From: M3007 sp964481485 | GTDB lineage: Bacteria; Bacteroidota; Bacteroidia; Chitinophagales; Saprospiraceae | NCBI GenBank assembly: GCA_964481485.1 | Contig: CAYZVM010000001.1 | Coordinates: 1-64,000 of the forward strand | Length of the DNA: 64,000 nt | Direction of reading: 5' to 3' | Shown: one piece after another, positions 24,759 to 32,698 of the stretch | Numbering within the stretch: the first letter of the stretch is position 1 | How the letters are laid out: each line of letters starts with the position of its first letter | Notes under the pieces: model-generated | The model's input: only the letters and a program-made list of their open reading frames with translations | Databases searched by the model: none | Told to the model about the DNA's origin: nothing | Program-made: the position numbers and the translations under genes

Positions 24759-26570
24759 ATGACATCTTACGATACCCTTGACTACGACGTATTGGTGATT
24801 GGCGCGGGCGGCGCAGGTCTCCGGGCTGCAATAGAAGCCTCGGCGCATGGCGTCTCGGTCGGTTTGATTTGCAAATCCCTGCTCGGCAAGGCGCACACGG
24901 TCATGGCCGAAGGCGGGGTCGCCGCCGCTTTGTCGAACGTGGACGAGCGCGACAACTGGAAAGTCCATTTTACGGACACCATGCGCGGCGGGCAATACCT
25001 GAACAACTGGCGCATGGCCGAACTCCACGCCAAAGAAGCCCCCGACCGGGTGCGCGAACTGGAGGCTTGGGGCGCTCTCTTCGACCGCACCAAAGACGGC
25101 AAAATCCTCCAGCGCAACTTCGGCGGCCACAAATACCCGCGTCTGGCGCACGTCGGCGACCGCACGGGATTGGAGATGATTCGCACCTTGCAAGACCACG
25201 GGATTCACCTCGGCATGGAGGTGCACATGGAGTTTACCGTCGTCACTTTGCTGAAAGACGCAGGGCGCGTGGTCGGCGTTTTCGGCTACGACCGCGAGCG
25301 CGGCAGGTTCAAGGCCTTTCGCGCCAAAGCGGTGGTGCTGGCGACGGGCGGCGTTGGCAGGGCTTACAAAATCACGAGCAACAGTTGGGAATACACGGGC
25401 GACGGCCATTCGCTGGCCTACCACGCGGGCGCAGATTTGCTCGATATGGAATTTTTGCAATTTCACCCGACAGGCATGGTGTGGCCGCCAAGTGTGCGCG
25501 GCATTCTGGTGACGGAAGGTGTGCGCGGCGAGGGCGGTATTTTGCTCAACAAGGAGGGCCGCCGCTTCATGTTCGACGACATTCCCGACCTTTATAAAAA
25601 TCAAACGGCTGACAATGAGGAAGAAGGCTGGCGCTACACGCAGGGCGACCGCAATGCTCGCCGACCGCCTGAACTCCTGACCCGCGACCATGTGGCGCGT
25701 TGCATTGTGCGGGAAATCAAGGCAGGCCGGGGCAGTCCGCACGGCGGCGTTTTTCTCGACATCGCTTGGATAAAGGAAAAAATCCCCAACGCGGCAGACG
25801 TGATTAAGAAAAAACTGCCGAGCATGTACCACCAGTTTAAAAAACTGGCCGACATTGACATCACGAAAGAGCCGATGGAGGTGGGGCCGACGACGCACTA
25901 CATGATGGGCGGCATCAAAGTGGACGCCGACTCGCAAATGTCCACCGTGCCGGGGCTGTTTGCGGCGGGCGAGTGTGCGGCGGGTTTGCACGGCGCGAAC
26001 CGTTTGGGCGGCAATTCGCTTTCGGATTTGCTTGTTTTTGGAAAACGCGCCGGCGAGTACGCGGCTATTTTTGCAAAAGAAAATGAGCATGGGAAAATTG
26101 ACGAGACGGCGATAAAAGCCATTGTAAACGAAACCCTTGCGCCGTTCGACCGCAACGACGGCGAGAATCCTTTTCAGGTGCAAATTGATTTGCAAGAAAT
26201 GATGCAAGACCTCGTGGGCATTGTTCGGAATGAAGAAGAAATGCAGAAGGCCACGTTGGAATTGAAAAAACTGCGCGAACGTGCGGCCAAAGTGCGGGTC
26301 GTCGGCAACCGTGAGTACAACGGAGGCTGGCACACGGCGTTGGATTTGCAAAATTTGTTGACATGTTCGGAGGCGATTACGCTGGCGGCGCTCCATCGCA
26401 AGGAAAGCCGGGGGGCACATTTCCGGGAGGATTTTCCGAACAAAGACGCCGAAAGTGGCACGTTCAACTTTGTGATTCGGAAAGGCGGCGATGGGCAGAT
26501 GGAGATTGTGCGGCAGCCGATTGTGGAAGTAAGACCTGATTTGAAAGAGATTATTGAGGAAATGAAGTAA
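24759..26570 (+). CDS. sdhA: Succinate dehydrogenase/fumarate reductase flavoprotein subunit
   Basis: The 603-residue protein has the N-terminal dinucleotide fold VLVIGAGGAGLRAAIEA, His46 in KAHTVMAEGGVAAAL as the expected covalent FAD attachment site, the FHPTGM and TEGVRGEGGILLN substrate-domain motifs, active-site residues in HYMMGGI, and the FAAGECAAGLHGANRLGGNS segment. It oxidises succinate to fumarate and passes electrons to the iron-sulfur subunit. It resembles the Sdh1-type actinobacterial flavoproteins in length. It is co-directional with sdhC and sdhB but separated from both by repeat elements. Confidence 0.95.
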   Translation: MTSYDTLDYDVLVIGAGGAGLRAAIEASAHGVSVGLICKSLLGKAHTVMAEGGVAAALSNVDERDNWKVHFTDTMRGGQYLNNWRMAELHAKEAPDRVRELEAWGALFDRTKDGKILQRNFGGHKYPRLAHVGDRTGLEMIRTLQDHGIHLGMEVHMEFTVVTLLKDAGRVVGVFGYDRERGRFKAFRAKAVVLATGGVGRAYKITSNSWEYTGDGHSLAYHAGADLLDMEFLQFHPTGMVWPPSVRGILVTEGVRGEGGILLNKEGRRFMFDDIPDLYKNQTADNEEEGWRYTQGDRNARRPPELLTRDHVARCIVREIKAGRGSPHGGVFLDIAWIKEKIPNAADVIKKKLPSMYHQFKKLADIDITKEPMEVGPTTHYMMGGIKVDADSQMSTVPGLFAAGECAAGLHGANRLGGNSLSDLLVFGKRAGEYAAIFAKENEHGKIDETAIKAIVNETLAPFDRNDGENPFQVQIDLQEMMQDLVGIVRNEEEMQKATLELKKLRERAAKVRVVGNREYNGGWHTALDLQNLLTCSEAITLAALHRKESRGAHFREDFPNKDAESGTFNFVIRKGGDGQMEIVRQPIVEVRPDLKEIIEEMK

Positions 26571-26580
26571 CAATTTAAAA

Positions 26581-26639
26581 GTCACGCAAAGAACGCCAAG
26601 CGTAGAGTACTCTTTGCGGGCTTTGCGTCTTTGCGTGAC
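26581..26639. repeat. CACGCAAAG inverted repeat between sdhA and sdhB
   Basis: GTCACGCAAAGA at 26581-26592 is matched by TCTTTGCGTGAC at 26628-26639, with further imperfect pairing inside. It occupies most of the intergenic space. Confidence 0.7.
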
Positions 26640-26670
26640 AAAATTTCCAAATAAACGAATCAACAACATC

Positions 26671-27426
26671 ATGCCGACCGCATCTTTTACCATTTACAGA
26701 GGCAACGCTACGGAAAACGGAAGGTTTGAAACCTACTCCACCGAAACAGACGAGGGCATGGTCGTGCTCGATGCCGTGCATAAAATTCAGGCGGAACAGG
26801 CCAACGACCTTTCGGTGCGCTGGAATTGCAAGGCCGGCAAATGCGGCTCCTGCTCGGCGGAAATCAACGGGCGGCCCAAACTCATGTGCATGACCCGGCT
26901 CAGCGATTTGCCGTTGGACAAACCCGTGTTGTTGCAACCCATGAAAGCATTTCCGTTGATAAAAGATTTGGTGACGGATGTGTCGTGGAATTTTAAAGTG
27001 AAGAAAAAAATCAAAAAATTCAAGCCCCGCAAACCCGACGCGGCAGACGGAACTTGGCGAATTGCTCAAGAAGATGTGGAGCGTGTGCAGGAATTCAGGA
27101 AATGTATCGAGTGCTTTTTGTGCCAGAATGTGTGCCACGTGCTGCGCGAACACGAGATGCACGACGAATTTATAGGGCCTCGATTTTTGGTTTATACCGC
27201 CGCATTGGAAATGCATCCGCTCGATGTGGAAGACCGTGTGCCGGATTTGAAACAGCAGGACGGCATCGGTCTTTGCAACATCACGAAATGCTGCACCACC
27301 GTTTGCCCGGAGGATATTCACATCACCGACAACGCCATTATTCCATTAAAAGAGCGGGTGGTGGACAGGTTTTACGACCCATTGTTTTGGTTTTTTAGGC
27401 TATTCAAGAAAAAATCGAACTCATAG
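26671..27426 (+). CDS. sdhB: Succinate dehydrogenase iron-sulfur subunit
   Basis: The 251-residue protein has a plant-type ferredoxin domain with the [2Fe-2S] ligands in CKAGKCGSCS and a later cysteine in KLMC, and a C-terminal domain with CIECFLCQNVC and CNITKCCTTVCPE that bind the [4Fe-4S] and [3Fe-4S] clusters. It links the flavoprotein to the membrane anchor. The ATG at 26671 is preferred over an upstream in-frame start at 26614 because the extra 19 residues lie in the repeat region and do not match the family. The linker KKKIKKFKPRKPDAAD is unusually basic. Confidence 0.95.
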   Translation: MPTASFTIYRGNATENGRFETYSTETDEGMVVLDAVHKIQAEQANDLSVRWNCKAGKCGSCSAEINGRPKLMCMTRLSDLPLDKPVLLQPMKAFPLIKDLVTDVSWNFKVKKKIKKFKPRKPDAADGTWRIAQEDVERVQEFRKCIECFLCQNVCHVLREHEMHDEFIGPRFLVYTAALEMHPLDVEDRVPDLKQQDGIGLCNITKCCTTVCPEDIHITDNAIIPLKERVVDRFYDPLFWFFRLFKKKSNS

Positions 27427-27469
27427 GGGTGGCAACCAACAACCAACAGCTAATAACCAACAACGGCTT

Positions 27470-27967
27470 ATGTTTCAACTCAAACCTATTTCCGAAAAAA
27501 GTATCCCCGAAGCCTTGCAAAAAGCGGAACGTTATCGCTTGCTCAACGAGCCATACTTGGCGGAGAGCATCTGTCAGGATATTCTTGAAATTGAGCCGGG
27601 CAATCATGCAGCGGTTGTTACCATGTTGTTGGCAATTACCGACCAGTTTGGAAGCCACATGTCGGCCAACGTGAACACTGCCCGTCAGCTCCTTCCTTTA
27701 TTGAAAAATGAATATGAGCGTCATTATTTTTCGGGCATCATCTGCGAACGGCAGGGCAGTGCCATGTTGAGCCGGGGGAAAGCCAGCGACCATTTTGCTG
27801 CTTACGAGTGGCTGACTGATGCAATGGAGAATTATGAAAAAGCGGAAGCTGTGCGCCCATCCAACAATGACGATGCTATTCTGCGGTGGAATACCTGTGC
27901 CCGCCTGATAATGAACCACCGTCTGCAACCGCGGCAAGAACAGTATGTGGAGCCATCGTTCGATTGA
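27470..27967 (+). CDS. Small TPR-like protein downstream of sdhB
   Basis: The 165-residue protein has no signal peptide or membrane segment. Residues about 10-45 (ALQKAERYRLLNEPYLAESICQDILEIEPGN) and about 115-140 (AMENYEKAEAVRPSN) look like TPR helices. The gene is 43 bases downstream of sdhB and may be on the same transcript. Small TPR proteins near sdh genes are known in related genomes, but I cannot assign a role; a link to respiratory complex assembly would be a guess. Confidence 0.7.
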   Translation: MFQLKPISEKSIPEALQKAERYRLLNEPYLAESICQDILEIEPGNHAAVVTMLLAITDQFGSHMSANVNTARQLLPLLKNEYERHYFSGIICERQGSAMLSRGKASDHFAAYEWLTDAMENYEKAEAVRPSNNDDAILRWNTCARLIMNHRLQPRQEQYVEPSFD

Positions 27968-27978
27968 TGTGCGTTCTA

Positions 27979-28059
27979 TTTTCGACAGGATTTGCAAGGT
28001 TTCATTTTATTGAAAGTCAATAACCTGAATCATGTCAACCCCACAAATCCTGTCGAAAA
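27979..28059. repeat. CAGGATTTG inverted repeat between convergent genes
   Basis: Perfect 16-base arms TTTTCGACAGGATTTG (27979-27994) and CAAATCCTGTCGAAAA (28044-28059) enclose 49 bases with further partial pairing (AAGGTT/AACCT). It looks like the ACAGGATTTA-type interspersed repeats of Bacteroidota and may act as a bidirectional terminator. Confidence 0.8.
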
Positions 28060-28084
28060 ACGAATCTTGCTGGCTGTCAAAATA

Positions 28085-28870
28085 TTACGGCGCTGGCACA
28101 AACTCTGCCGCCGGGGCAGCACTCGGCGGAGCGATATCAAAAGGCTCCGACGACGACTGCGGCACGGGGGCGTTGGCAAATAGCATCAAAGGAGCGGCAA
28201 TTGTCTGGTCAACTGCACGAATCACAACCGTTACGCGCGGGAGCGAAGAAGTGGAGCCGTCGGTGCGTTCCGTCACCTCAATGACGTCGAATGCCACGAC
28301 ACCGAGATTGGCACCTTGCAGGTTGCCGTTGAGCGGTGAGTAGTTGATGCTGATGTCGCCGTCATAAACTACCGCGAGTACCGTTTTCCCAATCAACATT
28401 TTGAGTCCGGTGGCGCGGAGCGGCGTTACGTCCGCTATTTTGTCGAGCAATACCTCTTTGTCATCTTCTCCACCGCCAAGACCGGGGCCTGCCGCGAGGA
28501 AGTTTTGTGCGCCATTGCCAGTAGGGTCGGCGTTTTTCCACGAATTGGGAATTGTTTTTAGGGCGTGCCAGCCTTCGTCGCCGACTTGACCCGTGTAGAG
28601 GTCAATCGTTTTACCGATGTTTTCTTCAAAAAAACGGAGCGTTTTGCGGACGCCCACTTCGGCGAGTTGGTCGTTCACATCCGTGTCAGAAAAATCGTTC
28701 GGTTCATTGCCGTTGTCAATACTTTCTTCGTCAATCACAAGCAGCACGGCTTCGGCGGGTGGGTCGTCTGTGCCATCGGTGCTGTTCTTATCGCAAGCTG
28801 CGATGGTAAACAAGAAAAATGCGCCGCAGGCCAGTAGGGTAGTGCGGCTGTTTTGAATCAGGTCCATCAT
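28085..28870 (-). CDS. Hypothetical lipoprotein
   Basis: The 261-residue precursor has a signal peptide with lipobox (IAAC, Cys26) followed by a short acidic spacer DKNSTDGTDDPP. The mature part (about 45-230) has mixed alpha/beta character with no motif I recognise. The last 25 residues are rich in Ala, Pro and Ser. It is expected to be membrane-anchored in the periplasm or outer membrane. It lies upstream of no co-directional gene and is separated from folD by 101 bases without an obvious promoter. Confidence 0.75.
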   Translation of the reverse strand: MMDLIQNSRTTLLACGAFFLFTIAACDKNSTDGTDDPPAEAVLLVIDEESIDNGNEPNDFSDTDVNDQLAEVGVRKTLRFFEENIGKTIDLYTGQVGDEGWHALKTIPNSWKNADPTGNGAQNFLAAGPGLGGGEDDKEVLLDKIADVTPLRATGLKMLIGKTVLAVVYDGDISINYSPLNGNLQGANLGVVAFDVIEVTERTDGSTSSLPRVTVVIRAVDQTIAAPLMLFANAPVPQSSSEPFDIAPPSAAPAAEFVPAP

Positions 28871-28971
28871 AATGTTTGTAGTTTGATTTGAAAAAACTGG
28901 AACCTGAACGGTTGGCGGGTTTGCCCATTGTCGCTAAACAGGCCTTTTAACTTTTTGCCAAGTCTATTGAA

Positions 28972-29853
28972 TCACGGATAAATCTCCCGCCTGCACGCCT
29001 TCAACGTATTCATCAGCAACGCCGTCACCGTCATCAAACCCACGCCGCCCGGCACGGGGGTGATGTGGCTGCATTTTGGTGCAACTTGCTCAAAATCAAC
29101 GTCGCCGACCAAACGAGAGCCGGATTTTTTCGTCGCGTCGGCGATGCGGTTGATACCCACATCAATCACCACTGCGCCTTCTTTCACCCAATCGCCTTTG
29201 ATAAATTGCGGGATGCCGATCGCCGCCACCACGATGTCGGCGCGGCGTACTTCCTTGTCGAGGTTTTGTGTGCGCGAGTGCGTCAGCGTCACCGTGCAGT
29301 CGCCGGGATAACCTTTTCGCGAGAGCAAAATGCTGATGGGTGTGCCGACGATATTGCTGCGACCCACCACGACGCAATGTTTTCCGGCAGTCTCGATGTT
29401 GTAGCGGCGCAGCATTTCCACGATGCCATAGGGTGTGGCTGGCAGGAAGGCCGGGAGCCCTTGCGCCATGCGCCCGAAGTTGATGGGGTGAAAGCCATCT
29501 ACGTCTTTTCGGTGGTCAATGGCGAGTGTAACCTTCTCTTCGTCAATGTGTTTGGGCAACGGCAACTGCACGATGAACCCGTCCACATCTGGGTCGTCGT
29601 TGAGGCTGCGCACGATTTCCAAAAGTTCATTTTCTGAAATATCAGCCTCGCGCCGGATGAGGCTGCTCTTGAATCCTACTTGTTCGCAAGATTTGATTTT
29701 GGAATTGACATACACTTGGCTGGCGGCATTTTCGCCGACCAAAACGGCAGCCAAATGCGGGATTTTGTCGTGCCGCTCGCGGATGATATCCACTTCGGCG
29801 GCAAGTTCGGCTTTGATATTTTCGGAAAGGAGTTTTCCATCGAGAAGGGTCAT
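28972..29853 (-). CDS. folD: Methylenetetrahydrofolate dehydrogenase/cyclohydrolase
   Basis: The 293-residue product has the usual FolD length and signatures: catalytic lysine in YVNSKIKSCEQVGF, GFIVQLPLPKH, HPINFGRM, the NADP-binding GRSNIVGTP and the C-terminal TPVPGGVGLMTVTALLMNT. It interconverts 5,10-methylene- and 10-formyl-tetrahydrofolate in one-carbon metabolism in the cytoplasm. Its -7 promoter box overlaps the edge of a large palindrome that spans the space to the upstream kinase gene. Confidence 0.96.
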   Translation of the reverse strand: MTLLDGKLLSENIKAELAAEVDIIRERHDKIPHLAAVLVGENAASQVYVNSKIKSCEQVGFKSSLIRREADISENELLEIVRSLNDDPDVDGFIVQLPLPKHIDEEKVTLAIDHRKDVDGFHPINFGRMAQGLPAFLPATPYGIVEMLRRYNIETAGKHCVVVGRSNIVGTPISILLSRKGYPGDCTVTLTHSRTQNLDKEVRRADIVVAAIGIPQFIKGDWVKEGAVVIDVGINRIADATKKSGSRLVGDVDFEQVAPKCSHITPVPGGVGLMTVTALLMNTLKACRREIYP

Positions 29854-29869
29854 GTGTGATAGTTTTGGG

Positions 29870-29877
29870 CAAAGGTA
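29870..29877 (-). promoter_or_regulatory. Bacteroidota -7 element for folD
   Basis: On the minus strand TACCTTTG matches TAnnTTTG, 16 bases upstream of the folD ATG. Its first three bases are part of the palindrome arm that begins at 29875. Confidence 0.5.
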
Positions 29878-29935
29878 ACGCCAACCTTCTGGTTGGCGAA
29901 TATCTCGTGTTCGCCAACCAGAAGGTTGGCGTTAC
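29875..29935. repeat. GTAACGCC-family palindrome, long copy
   Basis: Perfect 26-base arms at 29875-29900 and 29910-29935 flank the nine-base loop TATCTCGTG. Each arm is itself a small hairpin (CGCCAACC-TTCT-GGTTGGCG). The right end supplies the TAA stop codon (29932-29934) of the kinase gene and the left end overlaps the folD -7 box. Confidence 0.92.
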
Positions 29936-31371
29936 TGAGTGGCTAAAATTTTGAGCGAGCAAAAGGCTTTTTCATAAATTTCTGCATTCCCCGCATCTGG
30001 TTTCACCACCCTATCCTTATGGTTTTCAGGCAGTTGTTCCAAATTTAAAATTCCACGGGCAAATTTCACCGCTCCCAAAACCGAAGCATCCGTGTCATTT
30101 TCATGGAGCAAAACGGCTTTTTGAAAAATATCGGCCAGCATCTGTACCCACAGCCGGTTTTTGGAAAAACCGCCTCCCGCGTGGAGCGTCCGAATCGGCT
30201 GCCGGGCTTCCAATGCCTCGGCGATGATTTTGAGGTTGAACAAAATGCCCTCCATGGCCGCCCGCACGAAATGCACCTGCGTATGCCTGGCCGTCAGGCC
30301 GTGAAAACCACCTCGCGCCGAAGCATCATAAAGCGGCGCTCGCTCGCCAAAAAGATAGGGCAAAAAGAGCAGCCCATCTGAGCCGGGCGGCACGCCAATC
30401 GCCTGATTTGCAAAATCTTCTGCGTTGAGCGGCGACTGAAAAACAGAAGTGCGCAGCCATTCCAGCACGTTTGTGCCGTTGTTGCTTGCCCCGCCCACGA
30501 TACAGCGTTTTTCATCCAAACGGTAACAAAATGTGCGCATTTGCTCATCCAAAACAGGCTCTTGTGTCACCATGCGAATGGCCGCGCTGGTGCCAATCGT
30601 GACCGCCACTTGGCCGGGTTCGGTCGCGCTGGAGCCGAGGTTGGCGAACGCGCCGTCGCTGGCGCCTATGATGAGGGGAATACCGGAAGGCAAACTTTCG
30701 GAAAGGTGGAAACTTTCTGAAAGTTGAGTCACGAAGGAGGGCGAAACCAGCGTGGGAAGTTGTTCAGCGGAAATCCCTGCCAACGCCAAAGCCTCTTCAT
30801 CCCAGTCGTTTTTCCGAATATTCAACAGCCCGGTGGCAGACGCGACAGAGAGGTCGGACTGATATTCCCTGGTGAGTTTTTTCCAGATGAATTCTTTGAC
30901 TCCCAAAAACTTGTGCGCCTTTTGAAAAACATCCGGTTGGTTTTGTCGCAGCCAGATCAATTTGCACAGCGGCGACATGGCGTGAATGGGGACGCCGGTG
31001 CGGCGGTAAATTTCCAAACCTTTGCTGCTTTGGCGAAGGTCTTTTGCGATCGCGTCGGCGCGCAAATCTGACCAAAGCATAACGTTTGTGAGTGGTTGCC
31101 CAGCCTCGTCCACTGCGACGAGGCCATGCATAGCGGAGGAAAAAACGATTCCGTGCAACTCACCCGTCAGACGACTCAAAGTCGTCTGACGGGTTGTTTC
31201 GCGCAAAACTTCCAACATATTTTGAAAAATGGCTTCCGGCTCCTGCTCGTTCCAGCCAGGTTGCGGCGACAGGGTTCGGTTGGCGCGTTCTGCGCTTGCC
31301 ACTATTTCGCCCGCACCGCCGAATGCGACGGCTTTCACGTTTGTGGTGCCGATGTCGAGACCGATTAACAT
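29932..31371 (-). CDS. FGGY-family carbohydrate kinase, probably gluconokinase
   Basis: The 479-residue kinase starts LIGLDIGTTNVKAVAFGG (phosphate-binding loop 1) and has FSSAMHGLVAVDEAG, NVMLWSDLRA, GVPIHAMSPLCKLIWLR, VTIGTSAAIR and the C-terminal GGGFSKNRLWVQMLADI. The HAMSPLCKL segment is typical of FGGY gluconate kinases rather than xylulokinases. It would phosphorylate gluconate to 6-phosphogluconate. The next gene upstream, 31 bases away, encodes 6-phosphogluconate dehydrogenase, which fits this assignment. The stop codon lies in a palindromic repeat. Confidence 0.85.
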   Translation of the reverse strand: MLIGLDIGTTNVKAVAFGGAGEIVASAERANRTLSPQPGWNEQEPEAIFQNMLEVLRETTRQTTLSRLTGELHGIVFSSAMHGLVAVDEAGQPLTNVMLWSDLRADAIAKDLRQSSKGLEIYRRTGVPIHAMSPLCKLIWLRQNQPDVFQKAHKFLGVKEFIWKKLTREYQSDLSVASATGLLNIRKNDWDEEALALAGISAEQLPTLVSPSFVTQLSESFHLSESLPSGIPLIIGASDGAFANLGSSATEPGQVAVTIGTSAAIRMVTQEPVLDEQMRTFCYRLDEKRCIVGGASNNGTNVLEWLRTSVFQSPLNAEDFANQAIGVPPGSDGLLFLPYLFGERAPLYDASARGGFHGLTARHTQVHFVRAAMEGILFNLKIIAEALEARQPIRTLHAGGGFSKNRLWVQMLADIFQKAVLLHENDTDASVLGAVKFARGILNLEQLPENHKDRVVKPDAGNAEIYEKAFCSLKILATQ

Positions 31372-31402
31372 AAGGTGGGAAGTGACACTTTTTCAAAAAG
31401 TA

Positions 31403-32302
31403 TCACTTTTTTTCCACTGCATGGCCGCCGAACTCGTTGCGCAATGCAGCGACGACTTTGCCGGCAAAAGTGTCGTCCTGTTGCGAGCGGTAGCGCATGA
31501 GCAGCGAAAGGGCGATGACGGGCGTGGGCACACCGAGGTCGAGGGCAGTTTCGAGCGTCCATTTGCCTTCGCCGGAAGAATGCATCACGCCGCGAATGGC
31601 ATCAAGGTGTGGGTCTTTGGAAAAAGCGTTGGCGGTAAGTTCCATGAGCCAAGAGCGGACGACGGAGCCGTGATTCCAGAGTTCGGCAACTTTTTGGAAA
31701 TCAATGTCGTAACTCGATTTTTCCAGCACCTCGAAACCTTCGGCGATGGCCTGCATCATGCCGTATTCGATGCCGTTGTGTACCATTTTGGTGAAATGTC
31801 CTGCGCCCGCCGCGCCCACGTAGAGCGTACCATTGGGCAGGGAAATATCGTCGAAAACGGGTTTGCAGAATTCGTACACTTCTTGTTCTCCACCAATCAT
31901 GGTGCAGGCGCCGTTCAATGCGCCGGAGGTGCCGCCAGAGGTGCCGCAGTCGAGAAAATCAATGCCTACTTTTTTCAAAAAATGATAGCGCCGCACCGAG
32001 TCGTTGAAGTTGGAATTACCGCCGTCAATCAGGACATCGCCCGCCATGAGGTGGGGCATGAGGTTTTCGATGACTTCGTCCACGATGTTTCCGGCTGGCA
32101 CCATGAGCCAGATGACGCGGCGGGGCGAGAGTGCGGCACATATATTGGCGAGCGAATCGGCGCTCGAAATGTCTTGTTCCGAGGCGATTTTGGCGGTCAG
32201 TTCTGCGGAGCGGTCGTGGGCGACGACAGAGTGGCCGTGATTGCGGAGGTTGAGGGCGATGTTGTAGCCCATTTTGCCGAGGCCGATTAGTCCAATTTGC
32301 AT
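31403..32302 (-). CDS. gnd: 6-phosphogluconate dehydrogenase (short decarboxylating type)
   Basis: The 299-residue product fits the short GndA/YqeC class rather than the ~470-residue class. It has the N-terminal Rossmann motif GLIGLGKMGYNIALNL, WLMVPAG, the substrate-binding DGGNSNFNDS, the FLDCGTSGGTSGA loop, catalytic KMVHNGIEYGMMQ and a C-terminal helical domain. It oxidatively decarboxylates 6-phosphogluconate to ribulose 5-phosphate. The start at 32302 is set by the Rossmann motif; an upstream in-frame extension would run into a repeat element. It is likely transcribed with the kinase. Confidence 0.93.
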   Translation of the reverse strand: MQIGLIGLGKMGYNIALNLRNHGHSVVAHDRSAELTAKIASEQDISSADSLANICAALSPRRVIWLMVPAGNIVDEVIENLMPHLMAGDVLIDGGNSNFNDSVRRYHFLKKVGIDFLDCGTSGGTSGALNGACTMIGGEQEVYEFCKPVFDDISLPNGTLYVGAAGAGHFTKMVHNGIEYGMMQAIAEGFEVLEKSSYDIDFQKVAELWNHGSVVRSWLMELTANAFSKDPHLDAIRGVMHSSGEGKWTLETALDLGVPTPVIALSLLMRYRSQQDDTFAGKVVAALRNEFGGHAVEKK

Positions 32303-32311
32303 TTTGTTGTT

Positions 32312-32356
32312 CGTTGATTGTTTACCCGCCGTAGCCTTGGCGAAGGAGGGTTGTTC
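32312..32356. repeat. Interspersed repeat (PSFAKATAGK type)
   Basis: On the minus strand the sequence around CTTCGCCAAGGCTACGGCGG, flanked by AACAATCAACGAACAAC-like simple repeats, would translate to PSFAKATAGK if read through. This peptide is well known from spurious translations of an interspersed repeat found in many environmental genomes. Confidence 0.6.
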
Positions 32357-32358
32357 GT

Positions 32359-32697
32359 TCAGAGTGAATCGCGAAGTTTTTTGGGCAGTTTGGCTTTCAC
32401 GAGTTCGTAGGATTGTCGGATGCAGTGTTCCCACTCTGCGTCGCTCAGCCACAAAAAATCGAGTACATAGACCCATTTGGCGCGTGCCAGATAGGGTGCG
32501 GGGATGATGCCTTCGCGGGCAATCATGTCGCGGTATTCTTCATCGGGCACTTTGAAAGAGGCACCTTGGTCGGTGTCGGCGGAGGCGGTGCAAAACATTT
32601 TTTCGCCGACGAGAAAGCACAGGTCGCTTTCCCATTTGATGTCCTCGGTGGCACCGGGGAGGGAAAGGCAGAGGGTGCGGAGCGATTCGATATTCAT
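32359..32697 (-). CDS. MmcQ/YjbR family protein
   Basis: The 112-residue protein shows the family pattern: LCLSLPGATEDIKWES at the N-terminus, LCFLVGEKMFC, ASFKVPDEEY and a C-terminal YVLDFLWLSDAEWEHCIRQSYELVKAKLPKK. The fold is CyaY-like/double-wing and has been suggested to bind DNA, but no function is established. Its start lies one base after the stop of the CBM9-like gene, so the two are translationally linked. Confidence 0.9.
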   Translation of the reverse strand: MNIESLRTLCLSLPGATEDIKWESDLCFLVGEKMFCTASADTDQGASFKVPDEEYRDMIAREGIIPAPYLARAKWVYVLDFLWLSDAEWEHCIRQSYELVKAKLPKKLRDSL

Positions 32698-32698
32698 A

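Noticed and set aside
24747..26693. 648-codon minus-strand open frame opposite sdhA
   Set aside because: It is the antisense shadow of sdhA, whose FAD and active-site motifs are unmistakable.
32303..32476. 58-residue N-terminal extension of 6-phosphogluconate dehydrogenase
   Set aside because: It overlaps the MmcQ gene and translates an interspersed repeat; the Rossmann motif starts right at the chosen ATG.
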